From Buxus sempervirens (lineage: Eukaryota > Streptophyta > Magnoliopsida > Buxales > Buxaceae): 64,000 nt of DNA. Location of the stretch: the NCBI GenBank assembly GCA_947561395.2, contig OX387183.1, positions 37,188,853 through 37,252,852 on the forward strand, in the 5' to 3' direction. The notes below the pieces were generated by a model. It was not told the origin of the DNA. It did no database searches and was given only the letters and a program-made list of their open reading frames with translations. Shown piece after piece: positions 33,118-44,642 of the stretch (within the stretch, counting starts at the first letter, position 1; the number at the start of each line of letters is the position of its first letter). A program made the translations under genes and the position numbers.

Positions 33118-33135
33118 TCCCCAGCAAAGTCGCCA
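33118..33135 (-). other. Primer-binding site of Z
   Basis: Minus strand TGGCGACTTTGCTGGGGA begins 3 nt after the LTR end. It is complementary to a tRNA 3' end (CCA) and resembles the tRNA-Arg type used by Tat/Ogre-like elements. The tRNA identity is from memory, not aligned. LTR I has the same site with one change. Confidence 0.8.
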
Positions 33136-34179
33136 GGCTGTGCGCACGTGGGAAACGCGGCATGGGGAGATTCGGAGTCGCGACCGCATGATGGGGTGCA
33201 GGCGGACACCTGGGTGCCTAATCTTGTCTATTTAGGGCTTTTGGTCTGCGGCTTGAGATTCTAAATTTGGTTCTCGGTTGCGGTCTGGGGAAGTCCGTAG
33301 ACACCCCAGTCCACCCCGTCGGATGACGGGTCCCGTGGGTTCCCTGGTTTGAGTCAGCTTTCTCACTTGGTTCTCACCCGATTCCTAATCCAGCAGGTAT
33401 TTAAGTTAGGTCTTGGCGGGACCACCTGAGTGGTGTGGGTCCCTTTAGTTGATTTTATCTTTAACTTAAATTGTCTGAGTCTGATTTGGTGGGCCCCGTT
33501 GGAAGGCCCTACAGTGTCCTTGGTGGGCTTGGGTAAGCCTATATGCCTCTGGTGGGCCTCTGTCTAACCTAGGAGGCCCTGTGGGCTTAGGTTAAGTGAA
33601 TTGGTTTTACATTAAGGTTCAGGTTAGGAGCTTTACGTGGCTTTCATGCAACTGTGGGCCGGATTGGTTTGTGGGCCCCTTAGGTGGGCCCACATGGTGG
33701 CCAAGTAGTTTTATATTATCTTTTTAATTCGCCACAACGGGTTGGTCACTGGGCTTGGGGCCCGTGATCCAGGTTTTGGGCTTGAAAGCCAAGTTCTGGG
33801 AAGTTTAGGGCTTGCACCCTAACTTGGTTCGGTTAACGGGCTTTGGCGGGCCCGACAGGCCCTAGCCCTTGGTCTCGGCCAAACCAGGCAATTCGTACAT
33901 TAATCCACACATCCAAGTTTGGATGGGCCACATTGGGCTTGGCCCGTCTGGTTCAATTAATTCACTTTACTTAGCTTATTTAATTGCATGTTGTAGGGTT
34001 CATTGGGCTTGGCGGGCCCCGTTGGAAGGCCCACGGATATGCCAAGTTGGACCGGTGGTCCAGGTCCCAGGTTGGGTTTCCGGGTGGCCCGGAAGAAACC
34101 CTATCGGTTCAATTGGTTTGGTTCAAAGCATCATGAAATTCGACCAAGGATCAAAATACACAAAAGACCACAATTCTGT

Positions 34180-34284
34180 GTGTATCCGGCAACTCAAGCC
34201 GGATACACATGGTCTGCAAGTGATCCGGCCAGAGTGGCCGGATACACAGGGGCCATGGGTGATCGGGCCTGAGTTGCCGGATCA
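34180..34284. repeat. Downstream three-palindrome run in LTR D
   Basis: Centres 34194, 34233 and 34272, exact 39-bp steps. The third has lost one pairing (GATCGGGC against GCCGGATC). Confidence 0.95.
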
Positions 34285-35514
34285 CCCTGGAATGGCCTTT
34301 TCTGGGACTTTTGCCATTCAGGGTGTTTCCAGGGGGTTCCTAGGGGTGTTCTAGCACTGGTGTGGGCCACGGGGCAGGCTCACAGTGGTTCAACCCTGGG
34401 GGAGACCCCATTTCGGTCTTCTTTTGGGACACAACGGATTCCAACAGGGAGGAGGAGGCATAAGGTCTTGCCTCCTCTCATTTGGACCTGACTTTGGCAG
34501 TTGCACAGGGACCTTGACGTCCCTATTTGGTTGTCATCAACTTTACACAGCAGCGAACCTTACGGGAAGTGGTAAAGACAGTAACTAAACTTAACATACA
34601 TGCTTTTGAACCAAGAAGAATATGCATGCGTTCTTGTGTGTTGTGAGCGTGAGGAGTGGGGGGCCTAGGCCTGTGCTCATGCATGCCATGAGATGGCTAA
34701 CGGATCATACACAAAGTGACCTAGCATGGCCATAGAGGGTGTGTGCAGGTGTGCATGCATGCATGTGAACAAAAGGGTTAACTAGCATACGTGCTCATAA
34801 GCAATAAAATGATACTAGCATGTATCACCTAAAATTCTACCCATGGCCGAAATTCCTGCACTTATTCTCCTAGTCCACAAGCATCTAATGAAGGGAATGG
34901 AGGGGGGATTACATGGGGGATACATTGGATGAAGAAGTAGGAACATGCTCCTACTGCAGAAGGTTCAAATAAAACCAAAAAAGACAGTTAAAGGGTGCTG
35001 CAAAGTTGGTGAAAATGGACCTTCATGCTCACTAATTGAGACCTACGCGGACCTCCTACTGGCGGTGACTTTCATGTCACGAAAATAAAGGCAAATGCAT
35101 GCTTAGACACCATGAAAATGAACCCATGCAAAGAAGGAAGCAAACATAGGAACATTTTCGGAAAAATCTGATTTTAATGTATAATGAGTACAACATAATG
35201 GGGAATCATTCCTGATGGTTCTTGGCTTCCGGGTGGAGGTGGAGGTGCTTCCTTGAGGATGGACAGCTGCTGGAAGCTCTCCCTCTTGACAGCAACAGCA
35301 ATGGCTCCTTCTTGTGTGGGGGTGCAAGTGATGAGGAGGAAGATGGGGGGAGGGTGTAGTGCCTTGGGGTGGTGTAGGGAGGTGGTGGGGGGCAAGAGGA
35401 GCTTGGAGAGGGAGGGATTCGGGTGAGAAGGAGTGGGAGGAGAAGGCTTAAAATCGCAAAAGAAAGGCCAACCCCGAAAATGAGCTGCTGTTGGCTATTT
35501 ATAAGCAAACTTAA

Positions 35515-35762
35515 TGTATCCGGCAACTCAGGCCGGATACACTAAGGTTCCTTCATATCCGGCCTTTATGACCGGATATACTAAGGTTCCTTTGTATCCG
35601 GTCTTCAATGCCGGATACAAAACATAATCATTTGAAAATTAAATGCCGCCGCGAATTTGTCGAGCAATCGGCGCGAATCTCGTGCGAAAATCTTCTTGTA
35701 TCCGGCCTTCAAGTCCAGTCATGAAGGGGAGCTAGTGTATCCGGTATATTTGACTGGATACA
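35515..35762. repeat. Promoter palindrome runs in LTR D (3 + 2)
   Basis: Starts 35515, 35554, 35593, then 35697 and 35736. The near edge is 11 bp from the TATA box. Same layout as LTR C. Confidence 0.95.
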
Positions 35763-36320
35763 AATCGAAAAAATACGGATTTGCCCTTCGACTTGACCGA
35801 TTTGACCGATTTGACCGATTTGACACTTTTGGATATCTACGGATCGCCCCGTACGAATTTTTGATATTTAAGATTTAGTCCCTGAGATATTTTTCTGCGC
35901 TCGTCGCCACGTGTGCTGTTCTTGCGCCACGTGTCCAGTTTCCGGCTTTGCTGCGCGGAAACTTCGACAGCTCATATCTCTTTCATCCGAACTCTGATTT
36001 AAGCAAACTCAATTGTGTTAGACTCGTATCAAAGCCCTTTACTCAATGACATAGGGCTAAACACTTCGCACGGAATTCAAGGAAAGGTCAACTCTCGGCT
36101 CTTCCTTAAGTTTGACCGCCCTTAGAACCTTCATCCGGACTTCGATTCCTGCAAACCCAGTTGCGTTGGATTCGTGTCGGGATTCTCTATTCATTGAGAT
36201 AAAGCAAGGTGGCCAAATTTTATCTGATTAAAAGGTCAACTTTTCACCCCTCAGGGTTTGACTTTTTGGCCGGGTTTTGCATTTCTGTCTTTTCCGAAGC
36301 GCAAAAATGAGGTGCTTACA

Positions 36321-37027
36321 GGGACCCAGCAGCGTTGTATGTGATCGATCCGGAACACCTTGAGCAAGAAGAAAGAGATCAGAAACTAGCCGATAATGAC
36401 CAAATCGGCCTAGTTGAAGAGGTATGTTTTGCTAAACCATCTTTAGCCATGACTCAACATCTGAAACCTTTATTTATAAAGGCGTATATGAACGGAATCC
36501 CTATCAATAGAATTCTAATTGATAATGGGGCAGCAGTAAATTTCATTCTGATCTCCACAATGAAAAAGCTAGGTAAGTCTTATTAGGATTTAATTCCTTC
36601 TGAAATCACCATTACTAACTTTGCAGGTGGTGTTACAGGAACTAGAGGAATCCTCCTAATCGAACTAACGGTTGGGGCGCGGCAATCTCTCATGGCATTC
36701 TTCGTGATTGAATCATCGGCTGGATACAACGCATTGCTGGGAAGAGATTGGATTCATTCGAATGCATGTGTACCATCTTCTTTGTACCAATCGTTGTTGT
36801 TTTGGAAAGATGGCAAAATCGAAGAGGTAAAAGCCGACAAGCGGCCTTTCGCTTTAGACTCGAATGCCGCACACGCATCCCTCTATGAAGAAGGGGTAAA
36901 ACCAATTTCATTTAGTGGGTATGACAAGAACGGACAGCTGATCGCCTCAAGTTCGGTTATGCTACAAACGGCACAACAACGGCTAATAGATAGCCGGAGT
37001 CGCCGAACTCAAAGAACTACCAAATGA
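36321..37027 (+). pseudogene. Element Y protease region
   Basis: The frame resumes from 14329 across the Z insertion. Features: DPEHLEQEERD, then the retropepsin-like LIDNGAAVNF (about 36515-36545) with the catalytic Asp present but DNG instead of DTG/DSG. A downstream ALLGRDWIH block typical of Tat protease-RT linkers follows. A TAG at 36584-36586 interrupts it, and the frame shifts near 37010-37024 before RT. Non-functional. Confidence 0.8.
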
Positions 37028-38201
37028 TGGTTGAACCATCAAAAGTTGCAAAAGCCGTCTTGAGAAAGATGACGGCTTATATGCGGGAGGCAAAGGTAAG
37101 GGAATTTCAACAGGATCATGAATGGCTGGGAAACGGCGAGATAATGATAAACTCGGCCGAATTCATCAATGAACAAAATGATGAAGGGATACAAGATCGG
37201 GATGAGATAACTCTCGCCGATCTACAAGCAGCACCAGCCAAGCTAGAAGACTTGAAGGTAGATACCCAAGATCCCTTGGAAGAAGTTAACTTAGGGACAG
37301 AAGTGGAACGAAAGCCTGTTTTCATAAGCAAGTTACTGCCACCCTCGGTCAGGCAAGAAATGAAACAGTTGTTAGCCGAATACTCGGACTGTTTCGCTTG
37401 GACTTACCAAGAGATGCCAGGATTTGATCGAAAAATGGTAGAACACAGGCTCCCTATCAAGCCAGAATTTAGACCATTTAGACAGCCTTCTAGGAGGATG
37501 GGTGATGATGTGATCCGTAAAGTAAAGGTAGAAATAGAACAGCTTTTATCAGTCGGGTTCATTAGGCCAATTCCATATGTCGATTGGCTTTCAAACATTG
37601 TGCCTGTAATCAAGAAGAATGGTCAAATTAGGGTATGTATTGATTTCCGCAATCTGAATTCTGCAACCCCCAAAGACGAGTACCCTATACCGATCACTGA
37701 TCTTTTACTAGATAATACATCACGGCATAAGTTTTTATCATTTATGGACGGCCATTCCGGTTATAATCAAATTTTTATTCCGAGGATGATGTAGCTAAAA
37801 CGGCATTTCGTTGTCCAGGAGCATTAGGAACTTATTGTTGGGTAGTTATGCCCTTCGGGTTTAAAAATGCTGGTGCTACATATCAAAGGGCAATGAACCT
37901 TATCTTCCATGATATGATCGGTCAAATACTTGAGGTTTATATTAACGATGTGGTAATAAAGTCTCAGACCGAAACAGACCATTTGCAACATTTAAAGAGG
38001 GTTTTTGAGCGACTTCGAAAATACAGTTTGAAGATGAACCCATTAAAATGTGCTTTTGGTGTATCGGCCGGAAATTTCCTAGGCTTTCTTGTACACCAAA
38101 GAGGAATAGAAGTTGACAAAAATAAAGCAAAGTCAGTCATAGAAGCCAAGCCACCGGTCAATAAGAAACAGCTACAAAGATTGCTCGGCTAAGTAAATTT
38201 C
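37024..38201 (+). pseudogene. Element Y reverse transcriptase (Ty3/gypsy, Tat type)
   Basis: RT blocks: EYSDCFAWTYQEMPG, HRLPIKPEFRPFRQ, WLSNIVPVIKKNGQ, RVCIDFRNLNSATPKDEYP, MDGHSGYNQI, then a frameshift near 37783, then TYCWVVMPFGFKNAGATYQR. The catalytic motif is YIND (37938-37949; AAC replaces the GAC/GAT codon), so one metal-binding Asp is lost. A stop (TAA 38190-38192) lies after QLQRLLG. This copy cannot make active RT. Confidence 0.9.
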
Positions 38202-38760
38202 TTGAGGAGATTCATTTCAAACTTGGCCGGAAAGATTAGGGATCTATCTCTATTGCTAAAGATCAAGGATACCGAAGAATTTATTTGGAATGCAGAACAC
38301 CAAGCCGCTTTTAAAAGCATTAAGCACTATTTGGTAACACCACCGGTCTTAGTGCCACCTTCAAAAGAATGGCCACTAAAGCTTTACATAGCAGCTGTGA
38401 ATGATTCAATTGGAGTCTTGTTGCGCAAGAGAATGACCAGGGATTCGAGTAGGCTATTTATTATCTTAGCAGATTCCTTAGTCCGGTGGAAGAAAGATAC
38501 ACTAATCTCGAAAAGTTGTGTTTTACACTTTACTATGCGGCTACTAAGTTACGACATTACCTCCTTTCGGCCAGAGAGATTTTTGTTATAGCAACCACTA
38601 ATGTGTTTAAGTATATGCTCACTCGGCCCACTGTAAGTGGTAGACTCGGAAAATGGACTCTGACTCTAATGGAGTTTGACTTCAAATACGTACCACAGAA
38701 AGCTGTAAAAGGGCAAGCATTGGCCGATTTCTTGGCCGATCACCCATCCAGTGTACAAGA
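38202..38760 (+). pseudogene. Element Y first (Ty3-type) RNase H
   Basis: Follows RT: WNAEHQAAFKSIKHYL, PPSKEWPLKLYIAA, a frameshift around 38437-38480, then ERYTNLEKLCFTLYYAATKLRHYL and RLGKWTLTLMEFDFKYV. The domain order is usual for Ty3/gypsy pol. Broken. Confidence 0.8.
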
Positions 38761-39291
38761 AATAGAACTTGATATCCTAGTATTCCATGACAGCTTTTTC
38801 TATGCTGAGTTCCAGCCATGGACACTGAAATTTGATGGTTCAAAAACAGAATTTGCTTCTTGGGATGGGAGTAGTAATAACTTCACCGACCTGCGATAAC
38901 CACGAACATGAATTTCGACTCGAAGAATTGTCTACGAATAATCAAGCGGAGTTTGAAGCTACAATTATAGGGTTGGAAATCTTATGGGAAATGGGTGCTC
39001 GAGCGGTCAATATTGTTGGAGATTTCCAGCTGGTTTTGAAGCAAATGGAAGGCATAATTGCAATAGTGAATCTTTAATACTTTTTCCTCGAATGGCGAGA
39101 TTTTTGGCCCCACAGTTCAATAGAATTGAATTTGAACATTGGCCAAGGAAGGAAAGTTACCAAGCTAATGAATTGGCCCAGTTAGCATCCGGACTCAGGT
39201 TACACGATCCAATCAGAACAGTGACCGTGCAATCTCTCCCCAATTTCGAAAAAAGACCATTCTTGGTGGATTCACTGGCATGTTGTAATTA
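38761..39291 (+). pseudogene. Element Y second (archaeal-type) RNase H
   Basis: A second RNase H follows the first: WTLKFDGSKT (Asp), NNQAEFEATIIGLEI (Glu), VNIVGDFQLVLKQMEG (Asp) and NELAQLASGLR. A dual RNase H is a hallmark of the Tat lineage and supports assigning Y there. Frameshifts near 38860 and 39075 and a stop at about 39289 break it. Confidence 0.8.
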
Positions 39292-39303
39292 GACAATATG
39301 ACA

Positions 39304-40234
39304 GGATTGGAGAGGTAAAATCTGGGAATATCTTAAAGATCCTACTATAAAGATAAGCAGAGCTACTAAAAGAAAAGCTGCAAATTATTTCATTCTGGGC
39401 GGCGAGCTATACAAAATGAGTTTTGATGACATTCCACTTAGATGTATCAGCCCTACGAAAGCCATGATAGTAATGGCCGAAATACATGAAGGAGTCTGTG
39501 GCACACACCAAGCTGGAATCAAGATGCGATGGTTATTACGTCGGCATGGTTATTATTGGCCTTCAATATTAAAGGATTGCAAAATATTTGCCACTGGGTG
39601 TCAAGAATGCCAAAAACATGGACTCGTTCAAAGGGTACCGGCGTTCGAGTTGCAACCAATAGTCAAACCATGGCCTTTCAGAGGATGGGCAATGGATTTA
39701 ATTGGGAAGGTATATCCTCCCTCATCTGGGCTACATAATTTCATCATAGTAGCTACCGATTACTTCACTAAATGGGTAGAAGCCAAACCTTTGAAAAAGG
39801 TGGAACAATCGGATGTAATGGAGTTTATCAGGGAGCAGATAATTCATAGATATGGCATCCCAGAAACCATTATGACCGATTCCGGTACCGTTTTTTTGGG
39901 AGATGAAGTGACTCAATTTGCCAAAACATATGGCATAAGAATGATTCAATCGACGCTTTATTATGCACAGGCAAATGGACAAGCTGAAGTAACCAACAAG
40001 GTATTGAAGAATATTTTAAGGAAGATGATTGAAGATAAGCCAAGAAGTTGGCACAAACTTCTATCTGAAGCCTTATGGGCATATCGTACGTCTTACAAAA
40101 CGTCTATTGGGACTACCCCTTTTGCCTTAACCTTCGGCCATGAGGCAGTTATTCCAGTAGAGATCACGGTCAAATCTTTAAGGGTGGCTATTCAAATAAT
40201 TTTACTCCCAAAGAGTACACGGAAGCCATGTTAG
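39304..40234 (+). pseudogene. Element Y integrase (zinc-binding and catalytic core)
   Basis: An N-terminal HHCC finger (HEGVCGTHQAG...CKIFATGCQECQ) is followed by the DDE core: Asp in GWAMDLIG, Asp in MTDSGTVF and Glu in GQAEVTNK. Then comes WHKLLSEALWAYRTSYKTSIGT and TPFALTFGHEAVIP. All three catalytic residues are present. The frame is lost near 40195. In intact elements it inserts cDNA into the genome. Confidence 0.9.
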
Positions 40235-40617
40235 TTGAGCTAGAAGACTTGGAAGAGATGAGGAGGCTAGCTCTAAACCGACAGATGGCACTTAAACAAA
40301 GAATTGCCAGATCTTATAACCGCCGAGTGAAACATAAGTCATTTCCTCAAGGGGACCTAGTTTGGAAAACCCTTCTGCCAATAGGGAAAAAGGACTCCTT
40401 ATACGGAAAGTGGTCATCTACATGGGAAGGACCACTGCAAGTCAGCAAAGTATTGCCTGGAGGGGCATACCATATACAATCGTTAGATGGCCAAGGAAAG
40501 AAGATTATCAATGGCCAGTTTTTGAAACGGTATTATCCCACTATTTGGCAAAGCCGCGAAAATAATAATGAACTAGAGGAAACCAGGAATAAATTAATTC
40601 CTAACTGCTCAGTATAG
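40228..40617 (+). pseudogene. Element Y integrase C-terminus with GPY/F-like module
   Basis: Continues integrase in a shifted frame: RSYNRRVKHKSFPQGDLVW, then KWSSTWEGPLQVSKVLPGGA (GPL in place of GPY) and a final FLKRYYPTIW. The stop TAG is at 40615-40617. No chromodomain seen, as expected for Tat. Confidence 0.85.
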
Positions 40618-41429
40618 GCAAAGCCAAATCATGGCATTGTCAAATCGAAGTGCCGTCGATATACGGTGTAGAAGGAACAGAACAAAAGATTTTCTTGAGG
40701 TTCGCTAGATCCTATTGATCTTCCTTTGAGTATTTGCTTTATAAATACTAGAGTTAGCTTTGGCCATCTTCGTCATAAGCAAGAGAAGAAAAGCGAATAG
40801 TATGGCGAAAGAAGTATGGTGAAGGATCAAAGGCCAACCACAGACGTAGAAGAAGATCGGGAACTATGAAGCAAACCTAGTAGATATTTTTAGGAATGGG
40901 TAGAATTGGAAAAGGCGGTTCTACTCTCGTTGACCCCATTACGGTAGGTCTTCGACCACCGAGGTCTGTGAAGAGACAAGAGCTCTCCTCTCCGACCGAC
41001 ATTTACGTCGATCGGATTTCCGCCATTCCTCCCTTTCATGTCCCTCTGATTAAATTGCCCCTCACTCACGCCATCCCTGGGGGCATTGGTACAAGGAGCA
41101 ATTTCAGGGACATTCTGGCCCCGGCTGGATTATCTGGCCTTGGTTGTATGAAAGAGCCAGAAGAGCTCGGCTTTGGTTGTATGAAAGATCAATGTTGAAA
41201 TAAATACATTATGATCATTCTCATTTCAAGTTTTAGTCTTTTTGTAACGAGCAGTTGATATAAAATAAAACAACAAGTATGTTATGCATCTAAAAATATG
41301 CAAGAAACGACCGTTCAAATAAAAATAAAAGCCGATAAACCGGCTAAGCAATAGAAGTTTAAAATGCCAAACACATGGCATTACCACCAAAAGTTAAATA
41401 CCGAACAAACGGTATATCGTTAAAGGAAT
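40618..41429. other. Element Y spacer between pol and the antisense genes
   Basis: No conserved domain. It contains a plus-strand frame at 40896-41198 with no family resemblance, and two near-copies of a short GAGCTCGGCTTTGGTTGTATG-like phrase (41129-41180). It would be the shared 3' end of the convergent transcripts. Confidence 0.5.
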
Positions 41430-44197
41430 TTACCTTTCAAATAAAGACTTAAACCGGGCATGATCATACTTCACCCGCTCCAACAGGCACTGCATCTCAG
41501 CTCGGCGTATCTCCACCTCCCGTTCATCTCCCATGTGCCCTTCCAAATGATGACGACTTGACTCGATCAATGTCCATTGAGCTTTAATGGAGTCTTTAAG
41601 ATGTTTTTCCTCTGACTTGAGCTAAGATAATTCGGCCGGAGCAGCCACCGATATACTATCAACCAGAGAGGGTTGTTCATAAGTATTGGCACGAAGGGTT
41701 CGCCTCAGACCTTCAATCTGACGATGATGACCAAACACTTCACTAATTTCCCGACGAAAGTCGGAGCACCTCGTCATGACAGAACGAAGAAAATCCATGG
41801 CTTCCCTCAACCGTGGCACAGCGCTATAGAATTCAAATATAGAAAGTAATTGACCTTCGGCCATGGGATCCCCATGAGAATTCATTCCCATAGCGCGAAC
41901 AAGCAACAATCAGATTTCATTTAGCTCATCATCAGAGAGATCTTCAGGCCGGCGAAGAACAAGAGATCGAAGTTCATCTCGACTGTCAAAGTCTGGAAGG
42001 AATGTTGGACGAAGATCGCTAAGCTCTGGAGATTTAAGACAACGGTCTATCTCCGCAAACCATGATCTGACAAATCCAAAACAAGTGCCAAGGAGATCAC
42101 TGAAATCATCTTGGCCAGCCATGGGAATTTTTGGTTCAGAAGGCAATCAATCAGAAGAAGAATCCGATAAAGTATTGCCAGGAAGGGTAGACAGACCAGC
42201 TTCATCAAGGCCGGGACAAGGAACAGGAGTGGCCTGCTTAAACGCATTAGGCGAAGGATTGGCCGGGGCGGTGACAGGCTCAGCCGAGAGATGTGGGGGA
42301 GGGGTGACATAATCAAACGAATGAGGAGGAGTCGGCATGGGAGACGACTGACCGCTACTCCCAAAACCAACGGGAGGACCATACCGAGGGCAAGATAAGT
42401 CAATATCTTCTTCTTCATTTGAAGAATCATCATCAACATTGATATGTTCACCCGGATGCCGAACCCGAAACCGCATACTGGAACTAGTTGCATAAGGCCG
42501 ACTCCCGGATATCTCGCTAATCCTTCGCTTCTTTAGTGGCGATCTTTTGGATGATGGTTGGCTCCGGTTGGCAGTGGCCTTTGATGGTCGCCTCCAGCAA
42601 GCAGTGACCGTCGGCGTCGTTCGGCCGTTCCTCTTCTTTCTTGGAGCACTGGTCGACCAACGTCCATCTGGTAAACATTGAAAAAGTTAACACGACCGGA
42701 TATAGGAAAATGAATTCACAGGGCAGTAAAAAAAAGAGTTACCTGAATACTTAGTCTCATAAACCTCACGGAGCTTACCAATGCTTACAACATCGGCCTC
42801 AGTCAGCCAAAAGAGCTCAGTATAGGAGGCCAAGTCAAGCTTGACAAAGTCAGAATAAGTTTGAGCCCACCACGACCGAATTGAAGGTTCGGTAGATGAT
42901 TCCCGAGGAGGAGGATAGTTGCGGAAACGGTCGGAGAGATCGTGGAACCAACTGGTGACTAAAGACAAATAGTGGGGATTGAGGACCGACCGAGAATCGC
43001 CGTTGACAGAGGGGGATCAAAGAAGGGGAATCCCTTGGCCATATCCAAGTTGCCGACTAACAAAATGCGGCAGGTAGATTTCAACTCCTTCTCTTCTAGA
43101 AGTAGAAGGAGCATCCCGGTTATGCAAGCCAAAGGGAAGCTCCCAGGCAATAAGGAAACTGGCCATAGCACGTCAGCGAGTTCAGGAGAAGAATTGATGG
43201 CAGCGAAAAGAGGGGACCCATGAAATTCCTCTAAGGAAAAATGATAAAATAAGGATTGATTTTCTTCTTGTATATTCACAAAAAAGAAACGAAGAACATC
43301 ATTAAAAGGCAAACGCCTGGGTGTCGCAGTAAGCCAGCGACGACCGGCGTAATGACAATCAGGAAAAGGATTGTCTACGGCTTCACAGAAGAAGCCGGGA
43401 AAGTATTCGTAAAACCAAAATTGTAAAAACCAGAGAGGGCCACTAGCAGTTCCTAATCGGCTGGAAGATAAGTTATGTAAGCCACGATAGACTTGGCTGA
43501 GAAAGAAAGGAGCTAAAGCTAGACAGTGACCCTGAGCAAGGGCCACCGCAATACCAGCAAACTCCTTGACCATCTGAGCAGATGGGCCACAACAAATAAA
43601 ATGGCAGAAAAGCATCAACAGGAAAGAGCAATGCTCTTGGAAAGAAGGAGTGGTATTAACATTCAAGGTGCGCTTGGCATGAACAAAGGTACTAAAAGCT
43701 GAAGAGGCATAGGTGGTGCTAAAGATAGAAGTAGTGAAAGGAGATAGACCATGATCTATTTCCTCCCCAAGAACCGGAAGACCGGTGATACAGCAAACAT
43801 CTAGGAGTGTTGGAGTCATGGGACCATGATGGAAAGAGAAAGTGTTGGAACCTCGGCACCAGAAGAATGAAGCAACACCGAGCAAGGTAGGATTGAAAAG
43901 GATACAGAAGGTAGAATAAAAGATTATCTCCGCCAACCCAAGCCTAACCCAGGATTCCATGAAATAGGGACGGAGCCTAGCTACTCAGCTATTCCAATTA
44001 GAAGCACGCCTCGGCCAAGAATGGGGAGGCGTAATCAGGGAACCCCAGTTCACATCCTCATTGGTGCCGATTAAGTGATAGGAAGAATCCATGATAGGGG
44101 GGACGTCTGCATCTTCTACATTAGTGCATGGACCAAGAACAGTACCATTTTCACCCTCGTCAAACAGATTCAAGTCATTAGGGTTTTCGTCCGCCAT
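41430..44197 (-). pseudogene. Element Y antisense PMD gene, proximal copy
   Basis: Starts at ATG 44197-44195 (MADENPNDLNLFDEGENG). A TGA at 43987-43985 precedes the PMD core (43960-42960): SNTFSFHHGPMTPTLLDV, CITGLPVLGEEID, then a long helical region and PLWFLQFWFYEYFPGF...RRWL. A frameshift near 42965 leads to HDLSDRFRNYPPP and YTELFWLTEADVVS. An intron (about 42741-42669, GTAAC...TTTACCAG) joins to a basic, NLS-like segment (SKRSPLKKRR) and an acidic/Ser-rich linker, then helical C-terminal blocks. Stops at 42147, 41910 and 41622; the frame ends TAA 41432-41430. The architecture is PMD plus nuclear-localisation-like tail. This is an antisense accessory gene between pol and 3' LTR, as in other Tat elements. 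Decayed. Confidence 0.8.
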
Positions 44198-44642
44198 TTT
44201 CAGTACAAGGTGGGAGACAGAAGAAACTTGCAGAGATGAGGTAGAAAGAAGCGCAGTGGGAAGAACGTCTGCCGAAAGAGAAAAGATTCGTAATGATTCG
44301 AACTATCAGGAAGGACTTGGATAAGACGGTTGTCTTCCCCAAAAAGGTGTTGATGGGACGATTGCCTTCCCGAAAAAATCGAAATGGCGGTTGGATATCT
44401 TCTCAATTAAAGCATTTTAAAAGTAAAGATCATACGAACGAATCGATTTAAAAAGATGAATTTTGTCAAGAAAGGGGCCGATTCTAATAGCCATGACAGT
44501 TGGCACATGGATTTCAAAAACCATACAAATTCATTAAACATATTTACAATGGAATGCTTGCAATTTCATAATACAAACGGTCAAAGGACTCTTGGGCAGA
44601 CCGTTTTCCTTCTAGCATAGTGGACCGAAGCAGCAATGAAAC
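44198..44642. other. Spacer between the two antisense PMD genes of Y
   Basis: Upstream region of the proximal gene. Three related phrases (GACGGTTGTCTTCC, GACGATTGCCTTCC, GGCGGTTGGATATC; 44325-44395) form a weak repeat with steps of about 34-35 bp. No clear TATA or gene. Confidence 0.4.

Larger units (their letters stand above)
14330..36320 (-). mobile_element. Element Z: gag-only Tat-type LTR element (TR-GAG), with nested copia
   Basis: On the minus strand the order is 5' LTR D (36320-33139), PBS (33135-33118), 2.3-kb leader, gag (30775-29369), second gag-like ORF (29197-28436), long repeat-rich 3' region, PPT (18639-18625), 3' LTR C (18624-18620 plus 17430-14330). No protease, RT, RNase H or integrase of Z is present, so it fits the TR-GAG class and needed enzymes in trans. 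The flanks are GAGAA (14325-14329) and GGGAC (36321-36325), a target duplication decayed at two positions. The interrupted host frame of Y supports a single insertion event. Confidence 0.8.
33139..36320 (-). mobile_element. 5' LTR of Z (LTR D, family 1, 3182 bp)
   Basis: On the minus strand it starts TGTAAGCACC and ends GCGCACA. TATA is at 35504-35496. Promoter palindromes start at 35515, 35554, 35593, 35697 and 35736 (39-bp steps; same 104-bp interval as LTR C). The downstream run has centres 34194, 34233 and 34272. A 72-bp segment (35042-35113), absent from LTR C, sits between short AGAC repeats. Confidence 0.9.

Noticed and set aside
33118..33135. tRNA gene fragment
   Set aside because: Only the 18-nt complement of a tRNA 3' end, correctly placed next to an LTR; no tRNA fold.
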